Part shown: positions 13,599-25,500 of the stretch, in pieces
How positions within the stretch are numbered: position 1 is the first letter of the stretch
How the letters are laid out: every line of letters begins with the position of its first letter
The notes under the pieces: model-generated
The model's input: the letters and a program-made list of their open reading frames with translations, nothing else
Told to the model about the DNA's origin: nothing
The model's database searches: none
Assembly: GCA_949987565.1 (NCBI GenBank)
Contig: OX465103.1
Location: forward strand, 15,633,280-15,697,279
Direction of reading: 5' to 3'
DNA length: 64,000 bases
From: Luidia sarsii
Lineage: Eukaryota; Echinodermata; Asteroidea; Paxillosida; Luidiidae
Program-made: the position numbers and the translations under genes

Positions 13599-16500
13599 CT
13601 GCAAGATAAATGGGGAAAGAGAAGGCATGGGTTGATGGAGGTAGGATGGACGATGGCAGCACTGCCAGCCAGTCTGATGGCATGCTGTGCGTCTGCAACC
13701 CTGACCACACTCCACACTGTAACTGTTTGCTTTCCTATGGATGTGGAAATGGAGTCACTGGGGATATATGGATGGATATAATAGTTAATTGATTCTGACT
13801 GATGCCCCCCCCCCACCACAACCCAGCAATGATGGTTGACTGTTTGGGTGTGTGCAAGACCATGATGGTTTGTTCATCCAGATGCCTTCAGTCCAATTAC
13901 ATTTGGTGGGATTTTTGAAAATGACCCAGTTCTCTTCCTTTCCTATCGCATTCAATCCTATCCAATATCGTTACATTAATCTCCATGCGATCCCACCCCA
14001 TCCCTTCCTACACCACCCATTCCAAAAACATAAACATCCTGCCCCTTCCCATCCCTTCCCAACCCATCCCTTCCCTTCCATTCCCTACCCTGCCCAGCCC
14101 TGCCCTGCCCAGCCCAGCCCATCCCATCCCTTCCCTTCCTATCCCTTCCCATCCCATCCAATCCCTTCCATTCCCTACCCAGCCCTGCCCTGCCATCCCA
14201 CCCCATTCCCTTCCCATCCCATCCCATTCCATCCCATCCCATCCCATCCCATCCCATCTCATCCCAATCAAATCCCATCCCAATCCCACCCATCCCATCC
14301 CAATCACACCCATCCCATCCCATCCCATCCCAATCCAATCTTACCCCACCCAACTGCCACTCACCATCAGACCTCTTCCTTGACCGATACAGCAAAACCT
14401 TGCGTCCGGGCAGCCCAAAAATCACCCGGACCTGCTTGCTGAGTTCCGAGAGGGAGAGTGGGAAGTCGCCCCTGGGGTTCTCCAGAAGCACAGTGCCCTG
14501 GCTGGCCCCGGCCCCGCAACCAGGCACGGCGTCGCACAGCTCCACGTTGACGAACCGACAGAAGGGCGCCGGACCGCCAGAAGGGGGCTTGGCGGAGGAG
14601 GTCACCGCCTTTGACCCCACCTGCCCTTTGACATGACCCTCCAGGAAAACCAGCTCCAGCTCGATTCCTTTCAGCTAAAGTTGGGGGTGGAGAGAAATCA
14701 ATCTTGCCATCAGGCGTTGCTAGACAAGCTATTCCATGAACCAAGCCGTAAAGAAACCAAGCCTTAAAAAACTTCTTTAAACAATCAGAAATAATAGATA
14801 GCAGTGAAATAAATGTACGGTACAAGTGAGTCAAACCTGGCTCAATTGGACGTCTGTGTGACATTTTGTCATGCTACTTTATGCTTTGTGGTAGGGTGAA
14901 ACAAGTCTTTGAATAAAGAAACTTAGAACAAAAGTGGTGCCCGGATTTGGAGGCACTGGCACATAGCAACAACACCGGAACTCCAAATTTGGAGGTCTTG
15001 GAGTGAAGTGGTGGATATCTTTCACCAGTTAGACTAACGCAAATATCTTTACACATCTGCAGTGCAATACAAGGCGTCTTATCCACTACTCTTCCACCTA
15101 TTTCTCCACCTCTTCCTTCTCCTCCTATTCCTCCTCCTCTTCCTCCTTATCCTCTTCCTCCTTATCCTCTTCCTCCTCCTATTCCTATTCCTCCTCCTCT
15201 TCCTCCAATTCCTATTCCTCCTCCTCCTATTTATCCTCCTCCTCCTCTTCCTCCTTATCCTCTTCCTCCTTATCCTATTCCTCTTCCTCCTCCTCTTCCT
15301 CCTCCTCACCTGGAATGTCTCCCTGACAATCTCCTTGCCATTAGGCACAGGGAATGGTAACACAGCCTGCTTGATGGTGGCATGGATGTAGTCAGTGTGG
15401 CTCTGAATGATCTCTGCCAGGCGGTCTGTGGGAGGCTCCACCCGGTAGAAGATGGTGATGTCATCTGAGGGAACCAGCTTGGCCTGGTATACCAAGCCCC
15501 GCCAAAAAGAAGAAGAGAAAAATAAGCCTTAACAATATCTAGGTGAAAAGGCGACAAGGAGGGGGGGAAAATGAAGAAAAGTCTCCAAAACAAAGAAGGG
15601 TTTTTCCCAAAACTTAAAAATTCAATATAGAAATGAATAAAGTGATACCCCCGGTATACAAAAAGGTTGCAAACTGCTTACTGACTAAAATTACCAAAAT
15701 GCTAGGAGGTCCTGCTAGGATCAAAACGTCAGGCCCACTCAATTTTGAGATAGAAATAAATAAATAAAAATGGCAAGGAAAGCATTGACCGGACCTCGAC
15801 TTCAACCCAAGACCTCTGGTTTTGTGTACCAGTGCTCCAACCATCTGAGCTATCCAGCCCTTAGATGGCGGCCTCCCCAAATAGTCAGCTAATCTTTGCA
15901 GAGGTGGGGGCGCCAGTCAGAAGCAATTCAACCCTTAACTGTCGTATATATCTCCAGGGTTCACAAGAACTTTTTAATTTAGATGCAAATAACCAATTGT
16001 CTAAAAAAAAAAATTAGCAAAAAGTCCATATAAATTATATAGACCATCTTTCAAGAAGAGGTGTGGTTCTCAAAGTAGCCTGGGAGCAAAGAACTCAATG
16101 TTTGAGCCAGGATGCCCTGACCATCCCCAGTAAGATTTCAAATCCTACTGCCGAAAAAAAAGGTTGCAAACAGCTTACTGAACGTTAAATGAACGATTAT
16201 TTAAACATTGTCGAGGGCCCGTTTTCAAAGTTTGTAACCCGGCAGGACCTTCGAGAAAGTTCCTGCTGGGATCGAAACGTTTGGCTCTCTCATTTTCTGT
16301 TTGAAACGAGTCAGTCACAAGTTCTGCAAGAAAGTTTCCGAGAGCGGAATGGGCGGACTGACGATCACCTTTTTCCTGAGCTTCTGGATGCGGTTGATGA
16401 CTTCCCTGGCCACCCCCTCGTCCAACATGGACTGGTCCGGGGTCACGTCCAGCAGAACCAGAATCTGGGACACGGATCGAAGGAAGAGACAAAGGTTGAG

Positions 16501-19500
16501 GGGTTAGAAGGAGAGAGTGGGGGAAATGGAAAAACCCTTCAGGAGAAGCAATTGGTTTAGACAATTTATCAGTCGCACCACCATGAGAGCTGTCTGATTT
16601 TTTTTGGAAAATGGCAAAGAAAACTTTGACTGCACCAGGACTTAAACCCGAGACCTCTGGTTTTGCGTACCAGCACTCTTACCATCTGAGCTGTCCAGCC
16701 CTGAGATGGCGACCTTCCTAGATAGTCTTTGCTGGGTTGGGGGCACCAGCCACAAGCAATTAACCATTAGGCCTTCAATCATTAAGCCCGTCTAGTTTTG
16801 AAGCTCGCTTAGCTCTGACGTTCGCTTAGCTTCAAGTTTGATGCTTGCTTAGCTTTGATGCTTGCTTAGCTTCAAGTTTGATGCTTGCTTAGCTTTGATG
16901 CTTGCTTAGCTTCAAGTTTGATGCTTGCTTAGCTTTGATGCTTGCTTAGCTTCAAGTTTGATGCTTGCTTAGCTTTGATGCTTGCTTAGCTTCAAGTTTG
17001 ATGCTTACTTAGCTTCAAGTTTGATGCTTGCTTAGCTTTGATGCTTGCTTAGCTTCAAGTTTGATGCTTGCTTAGCTTTGATGCTTGCTTAGCTTCAAGT
17101 TTGATGCTTGCTTAGCTTTGATGCTTGCTAAGCTTTGAAACTTGCTTAGCTTTGAAGCTTGCTTAGCTTTGAAACTTGCTTAGCTTTGAAACTTGCTTAG
17201 CTTTGAAGCTTGCTTAGCTTTGAAACTTGCTTAGCTTTGAAGCTTGCTTAGCTTTGAAGCTTGCTTAGCTTTGAAACTTGTTTAGCTTTGAAACTTGCTT
17301 AGCTTTGATGCTTGCTTAGCTTTGAAGTGTGCTTAGCTTTGATGCTTGCTTAGCTGTGAAGCTTGCTTAGCTTTGAAACTTGCTTAGCTTTGATGCTTGC
17401 TTAGCTTTGAAGTGTGCTTAGCTTTGATGCTTGCTTAGCTGTGAAGCTTGCTTAGCTTTGAAACTTGCTTAGCTTTGATGCTTGCTTAGCTTTGAAGTGT
17501 GCTTAGCTTTGATGCTCGCTTAGCTTTGAAGTGTGCTTAGCTTTGATGCTTGCTTAGCTTTGAAGTGTGCTTAGCTTTGATGCTTGCTTAGCTTCGAAGT
17601 TTGAAGCTTGCTTAGCTTCGAAGTTTGAAACTTGCTTAGCTTTGAAGCTTGCTTAGCTTCGAGACTGAGAGCTTACCTGGTTGTCCGAGTGGGCCTCGTA
17701 CTGGGCCTTGTGCCCGTCCTTGCTGGGGGCAAAGGCGTAGCTGAAACGCAGCTCTGACGCCTGGATGACGTGGCCCAGGATCTCTGTCTTGCCCGCCTCA
17801 CGGACGCCCTCCAGCTGGGCGTCGCTCAGGGCGCGCACGGCCTGGGCCACCGCCTTCAGGTCGCCCTTCAGGCGCCGGCCCAGCACGGCCTGGTCGGGCT
17901 CCGCCCGCAGGGACACACCGTAGCGGTCCTTGTCCTGGGAGGTGGTCACCTGGCGGATGTTCAGCTCCTATTGGAGGGTGGGGGGTGGGTTGAAGAGGTA
18001 GTGGGAATTATTTGACTTTTGTTCGAGTCACCAAGTATCGAGTCAGAGTACCCGAGTCATCTAGGTCTAGTCACAAAGGTTGATTTTCAAGTCCGAGACA
18101 CGTTTAATTTCAATACTGTACTGGGAAGATGTTTCCAAATATTTTGTTCTAAAATCCCTACACCCGCCTCTGACTATTCATAATGACTGATCAGACTTGT
18201 TTTCATCTCATACAATTCTGGCTACTGATCACAGGCCACTGGTCAATGGCCCTTGATCAAAGGCCAATTACCATTGACCATCAAGTAAAGACCAATTACC
18301 ATTGGCTACTTATCAATGGCCAATTACAATTGACTATTGGTGACCACTGGCCAAAAGTAACTGATCACTGGCCACTCATCAATGGCCGATTACCATTGAC
18401 TATTGGCCACTGACCAATGACCACTGGCCACTCACAATTGCCAATTACCATTGACTTTGGCCACTGAACAATGGCCACTGGCCACTTATCAATGGCCAAT
18501 TACCATTGACTTTTGGCCACTGAACAATGGCCACTGGCCACTTATCAATGGCCAATTACCATTAACTTTTGGCCACTGAACAATGGCCAATTACCATTGA
18601 CTTTTGGTCACTGATCAATGGCCAATGGCCACTCATCAATGGCCAATTACCATTGACTATTGGCCACTGATCAATGGCCAACTACCGTTGCCAATAGTCA
18701 ATTACCATTGACTATTGGCCACTCATCAATAGCCGATTACCATAGACTATTGGCCACTGACCAATGACCACTGGCCAAAGGCAGCTGATCACTAGCCACT
18801 GACCACTAGCAGATGGCCACTGACCAATGACCACTGGCCAAAGGCAGCTGATCACTAGCCACTGACCACTAGCAGATGGCCACTGACCAATGACCACTGG
18901 CCAAAGGCAGCTGATCACTAGCCACTGACCACTAGCAGATGGCCACTGACCAATGACCACTGGCCAAAGGCAGCTGATCACTAGCCACTGACCACTAGCA
19001 GATGGCCACTGACCAATGACCACTGGCCAAAGGCAGCTGATCACTAGCCACTGACCACTAGCAGATGGCGACTGGCCTGCAACCACTGCCCGCTGACCAC
19101 TGACCTCTTTGATGTACTCCTCCAGGGACATGACTTCGTCCAGGCACTCCTGGTCAGCGTGGATGACCACGGCCTCCCGCAGGGGGTACTTGAGGGGCAT
19201 GGTGTTGCGGTCCCGGATGATGCGGCCCAATTCTATCACACTCTGCATTCGGCTGACGGCCCTCTCAATGGTGCTGTCAGTCAGCTCCTCCCTGGCATAA
19301 AGAGAGAGAGAGAGAGAGTGAGAGAGAGAGAGAGAGAGAGAGTGAGAGAGTGAGAGAGTGAGAGAGTGAGAGGGTGAGAGAGTGAGAGAGGGAGAGAGTG
19401 AGAGAGTGAGAGAGTGAGAGAGTGAGAGAGTGAGAGAGTGAGAGAGTGAGAGAGTGAGAGAGTGAGAGAGTGAGAGAGTGAGAGAGTGAGAGAGTGAGAG

Positions 19501-22500
19501 AGTGAGAGAGTGAGAGAGTGAGAGAGTGAGAGAGTGAGAGAGTGAGAGAGTGAGAGAGTGAGAGAGTGAGAGAGTGAGAGAGTGAGAGAGTGAGAGAGGG
19601 AGAGAGAGAGGGAGGGAGTGAGGGAGTGAGGGAGTGAGGGAGTGAGAGAGTGAGAGGGTGAGAGAGTGAGAGAGTGAGAGAGAGAGAGAATTTTGAATTT
19701 TGCAATAAACCTTTATTTACAACTTAGGCAAAAACAAAGGGGCAATGAGGTCAGTGCACAAAAAAACGACAACTATCTTAGATTAAATTAAGTCTAAATT
19801 AAATTACGTATACATTAAGACCAAAAACATTTACATATAAGATAACGAACAACGACACCACGTTAAGCACGTCAAAAAATGAGAGAGTGAGAGAGAGAGA
19901 GTGAGAGAGAGAGAGAGAGAGTGAGAGAGAGAGAGATAGAGTGAGTGAGAGGGGGAGAGAGGGGGAGAGTAATACAGAGAGAGGGGTGAGAGAGAGTTAA
20001 GAGAAAGAGCGAGTGGGAGAGTAAGACAGCGAGAAAGACAGAGAGAGAGGGTAAGAGAGAGAGTAAGAGAGAGAGAGAGAGAAAGAGAGTAAGAGAGAGA
20101 GGGAGAAAGGGAGAGAGTAAGAGAGAGAGTAAGAGAGGGTAAGATAGAGTAAGACAGACAGAGGGGGAAAGTAAGAGAGAAGGGGAGAGAGGGAGAGAGA
20201 GTGTGTAAGAGTAAGAGAGAGTAAGAGAGACAAAGAGAGAGAAAGAGAGAGAAAGACAGAGTGAGAGAGAGGGAGAGGAGAGAGTGATAGTGAGAGAGAG
20301 AGAGAATGAGAGAGGGAGTGAGAGAGAATGAGAGGGAGTGAGAGAGAGAATGAGAGAGAGTGAGAGAGAGAGAGAGTGAGAGAGAGAAACAGATAGGGAA
20401 AGAGAGAGGGGAGGGTGAGAGAGAAAGAGAAATTGAGAGAGAGTGAGAGAAATAATGAGATAGGGAGAGAGAGAGAGTGAGAGAGAGAGTGACAAAGAGA
20501 GATAGAAAGAGAGGGGAGAGGGAGGGAGAGAGAGAGACATAGACAGTGAGAGAGAGATCAATGGCGGTGAACTGAGTGGAGATCAGCATATTCATATTAA
20601 AGGTTGGACTGCGTGCACTGTTGTTCATGCAGCCACCTGGAATTCTGCACCACTCTTGACTAGTAGCAACTCCTGATAGGCCTGCTGTGGGCAAACTGGA
20701 GGAGGGGTCGTGGCCATAGCAATTCGATGAGGCCGAGGCTCGAGCTCATCTTGGTGGAAATGGACTGCAGGGACATCACGGGGGTAGGGGTAGGGGTAGG
20801 GGTAGGGGTAGGGTTAGGGTTAGGGTTAGGGTTAGGGTTAGGGGTAGGGGTAGGGGTAGGGGTAGGGGTAGGGTTAGAGGTAGGGGTAGGGGTAGGGGTA
20901 GGGGTAGGGGTAGGGGTAGGGGTAGGGGTAGGGGTAGGGGTAGGGGTAGGGGTAGGGGTAGGGGTAGGGGTAGGGGTAGGGGTAGGGGTAGGGGTAGGGG
21001 TAGGGGTAGGGGTAGGGGTAGGGGTAGGGGTAGGGGTAGGGGTAGGGGTAGGGTTAGGGTTAGGGTTAGGGTTGGGGATGGGGACTACGGAGGGATCGAC
21101 GAGAGGACAGGAGACCGGGGCGCAGACTCACCTCGCCTGAGGCACCATGAGGTAGTGGACGCTGGCCGTGTCCTGGCCCTGGCCAGCCCGCGGGTCCAGG
21201 AGGTGTCTGAGATTCTGGTACATCTGCTCCGTCAGGAAGGGGGTGAAGGGGGCCATGACGCGCACCATGCCGTACAGCACGCTGAACAGCGTGTGGAGGG
21301 CGCTCTCACAGTCTGCCCGGCCGCTCTCTCCCTGCGAGAGATGAATGCGGGCAAAAAAAACCAAACACCCATGGAAACACACTCTCCTCGGCGCTGACAT
21401 CACATCATATCCACGACACAACGAATCACCCGCCACTCTACAGATTCAAATCCACCACACGACCTTGACTGGCTCGATGGTCGAGTGGTTGAAATGTCCG
21501 CTCTGGAGTCGTGGGTTCGAATCCCGCACCAAGCTGCCCCAATTGTTTGTTTTCGGCAGGCACTCAGGCTAAGCACTGAGCACTACGTGCTTATTACATC
21601 GAGTAGGGCAAACCCTAATTGATGTGCATTCTCCTCCTATGATGCAAACGTCATATCATAACGAGAATGTGACTGATCAGACTTCTCAATGGGCTTCCGA
21701 ATGGCCAGTTGGCCAGTTGGTCTGGTGCCCTGTATTCTCACTGAAGAGAATGCCATGACTCGTGCTTTGTTCAGATGACACTGTTGGACTCTTAGGCCAC
21801 GCCCGAAACGGGCTTCCAGAGCTACGGCTACGGCTATTGCCTTCGCATCCCTGTGTGTTTCCAATGGAGCGAAGATCTAGCCGTAGCTCTAGACAACAGA
21901 TTCGGACAGGGCCTTAGCCACTGAGCATGACCGAGTCTGGTACCCCGTAGTCACAGTGGTTTGACTTGGGGGGCCAATTCCGTACGGCCGCTCGAGCAAC
22001 CAAACCCAATGCGGCACACAAAAAAAAAAGCTTCCACGAGATCGGACACCGAGAACATGCCCCGAACCCACAAACGGAAGAGATTACTGACGTGGGAAAA
22101 CAGAAAGCCTGTCGTGCAGCATTCCTCACCTTGAGCCGACGGCGGTTGGAACGCACGTACCAGTTGGTCAGGGTGTCCACAAACTTGACCAGCCTGGGCA
22201 CGACCGTGTACAGGCGGTAGGCTGGGCAGAGAGAGAGACGGGGAGGAAAGGGCATACGGCGTAATCAGAGGGGAGGCTGAGGTCACCGCAGATAGACCGA
22301 TTGCGCGACCACTGTTTACATGCCGTCACCTGACTTATAGTGGGTATTTCTTTCATCTCATTTTGCACAGAGCAGCGATGAAAATGCACAAAGAAGAATG
22401 TGGACGATATGATAGTCTTCTTTTACTCATTTACACTCCTGTTCTGCACCAAATGAGATGCAAAAATACCCGCTACAAGTCACGCGATGGCATGTAAACA

Positions 22501-25500
22501 TTGGTCGAGCAATCGGTCTATTCATTTCTCACCCGATTAAAGACGGGCAAACGATGACAGGACTGCGTTTCGGCAGTCGTAGCCGAGAATAGCTACGGTT
22601 GCTTCTGTTCAGGCTCCAATTTCATGGAATCCGTTATGGCATAATTCTGTGCTTACGGGCAGCGTTTAGGGTATCTCTATTTCATGGAATCCGTTAGCAA
22701 GACTTTCAGCGCTTGAATTACGCAAACCATAAGCAAAGAATATCTGCTACTAAAAATTTAGTGGGCCTGACGTTTCGATCCTAGCAGGACCTTTCTCAAA
22801 GGCAGAGAGACAAGGACAAAACAGATACACGTACACGAAGGAAGGGGAAGAGAGTGAATAGAACACGGATGAGAAACAAAGGACAAAGAGGAAAGCTGGT
22901 AGAGCGAGATCAAAGGGAAGGGCAAGGAGTAGGGTAGGGATTAGTGAGAAGAGGGGGAAAGATCAAAGAGAGAAGTGTGGAGGAGTGAACACAAAAGAAG
23001 GATTATCAGAAAGCAAGCATGGTGTTAGTCATTACCCTCCTGGATGTTAAGACCATGTGGTTGAATAGTCCGAAGACCCTTCATCCACATTTTCTCACGG
23101 CTTAGACGGACAGCATTACTACGGTGACCAATAGGGATTCTATGCCCAGTACACTCTTCGCTGACGGTAACAGATTCCATGAAATTGGTCCCTGCTCGGT
23201 GCCGTGCAGATTTGTCATTTCATCGGCCTTCAGTTGTTTTGAGGACTGGAAACGATTGACGAGGAAGGTTTCCAGAGCCACAATTCTTCCCCCCCCCCCC
23301 AAAACAAAATCTGGGGTGCAGTTTGGGCGGTCCCGACGGAGAATCGTCCGGACCGTCATTCCAGACTGAGATCTTCCCCCGTTCCCCCCCTTGACTCACC
23401 CGCCATCTCCCGTTTGACGAAGCCGATCAGACTCTGGCAGGCGGACAGGATCCAGCGGTCCATGTAGTTCTGCGACGGCCGGAAGGTGTCCTCATTGTGC
23501 AGAAAGGTCACGCCCTCCTCCTGCAGGGGGGATGTGACAAGAATAGCGCTGTGTCCATAGTCTGACTGGCTAACGATGGCGACTTTACAGGGAGAGCACT
23601 TACAAGACTGACCTGCTTCCCGCCTTTCTTATGACTTGTCTGAATTCCAACGAAACATAAACACTCATCCTTCTTCCTCCTGATCTAGTATGCTCCTGGT
23701 TCTTTTCCTTATCACATTTTCTTTTAGCCCTCACCTTGAGTGGCCTTTTGGGGCCTTGTGTTTGGTAACATTCATAAAAAAACGCAGTGGCTGTTGTTAC
23801 GGCAGTCGTCCGTATGGTTCCCTGACTTCACAGTATTTGTCAGGATGTTTAGCTCTTGGAACCAGACTATCAGCTAATAGACTGGTTCAACCAGCCTGCA
23901 ATGCTGACGAAATACAATCAAGTCAGGGAACCATACGGACGACTGCTGTAACAACAGCCACTGCAATAAAAAAAACCTCCCAAAACAAACAAGTTGGGAA
24001 AAGTGGAGAGGCTTTCATGGCAACAACTACTATGCAGCTATACATTATTCGAATCCATCGCACGACCTCGACCAGCTCGGTGGTCCAGTGGTTAAGACGT
24101 CCGTACTAGAATTCGGGAGTCGCAGGTTCGAATCCCCCCCGAGCTGCCTGAAATATTTTTATCAGGCACTAGGCAAAGCACTAAGCACTCAGTGTTGATC
24201 ACGTCGAGCAAGGGCAAAAAAAACCTCATTGAATTAACTACTATGGAGTAGATTCTATGAAAGCTTAAGAACTCTCTCCAATTGGTTGGTCTTCAGGTTG
24301 GTCTTCATTGCTATCCTTACAGGAGGTAGAAGCAGTTCCATTCATAACAAAAGACAACAAAAAACAAACAAACAAATAAAAGGATTGGTCTAGATCCAGC
24401 TGGATGAGGGCCACGCTCGACTTCCAACGACTGCGGCTGATTGTAACGCACCACACTATGGCAATTTGGCTGCGGCTGATTGTAACGCACCACACTATGG
24501 CAATTTGGCTGCGGCTGATTGTAACGCACCACACTATGGCAATTTGGCTGCGGCTGATTGTAACGCACCACACTATGGCAATTTGGCTGCGGCTGAATGT
24601 AACGCACCACACTATGGCAATTTGGCTGCGGCTGAATGTAACGCACCACACTATGGCAATTTGGCTGCGGCTGAAGGTAATGCACCACACTATGGCAATT
24701 TGGCTGCGGCTGAATGTAACGCACCACACTATGGCAATTTGGCTGCGGCTGATTGTAACGCACCACACTATGGCAATTTGGCTGCGGCTGAATGTAACGC
24801 ACCACACTATGGCAATTTGGCTGTGGCTGAATGTAACGCACCACACTATGGCAATTTGGCTGCGGCTGAATGTAAAGCACCACACTATGGCAATTTGGCT
24901 GCGGCTGAATGTAACGCACCACACTATGGCAATTTGGCTGCGGCTGAATGTAACGCACCACACTATGGCAATTTGGCTGCGGCTGAATGTAATGCACCAC
25001 ACTATGGCAATTTGGCTGCGGCTGAATGTAACGCACCACACTATGGCAACTTGGCTGCGGCTACTGGATGGCCGCTTCCACAGACTCGTGTATCGGCTGG
25101 AGCCGTAGCCAACAGATTCAAACATCAAAGAAGCTGGGTGCCAAGCCTGTAGGGACACAGGCCCCTTTGCTCATGCGTGCTCACCTTGCAGAGTCGCTGG
25201 ACATTCTGAATGAGGAACCGGTAGGCGTTGTACCACGGCAAGAAGACATCTTTGATGACGTCCTTGACTCCTTCCTCCTTGAAGCGAAGAGTCTCCGCCT
25301 TCACTACAGGCGAGTTGATCAGATACAACCTACAGAGAGAGATAGAGAGAGAGACAGATAAAGAGAGAGAGATAAATAGAGAAAAATAGAGGGAGATAGA
25401 GAGAGAGAGAGATAGAAAGAGAGACAGATAAAGAGAGAGATAAATAGAGAAAAATAGAGGGAGATAGAGAGAGAAAGAGATAGAAAGAGAGACAGATAAA

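Noticed and set aside
14008..14328. Trp/Gly/Met-rich frames at 14.0-14.6 kb
   Set aside because: They are read-through of IARS1 exon 24 into the CCCAT satellite.
15079..15495. A minus-strand 138-aa protein with a basic Arg-rich tail
   Set aside because: Its N-terminal half is IARS1 exon 23; the tail is the AGG satellite read past the donor.
20779..21076. A true chromosome end
   Set aside because: Unique IARS1 exons lie on both sides; it is interstitial.
21460..21530. A functional tRNA gene
   Set aside because: A and B boxes are present, but the body is degenerate, joined to a SINE tail and repeated elsewhere.
24265..25158. Open frames of 228-297 aa on both strands
   Set aside because: The 39-bp array lacks stops in several frames; the array lies within an IARS1 intron.
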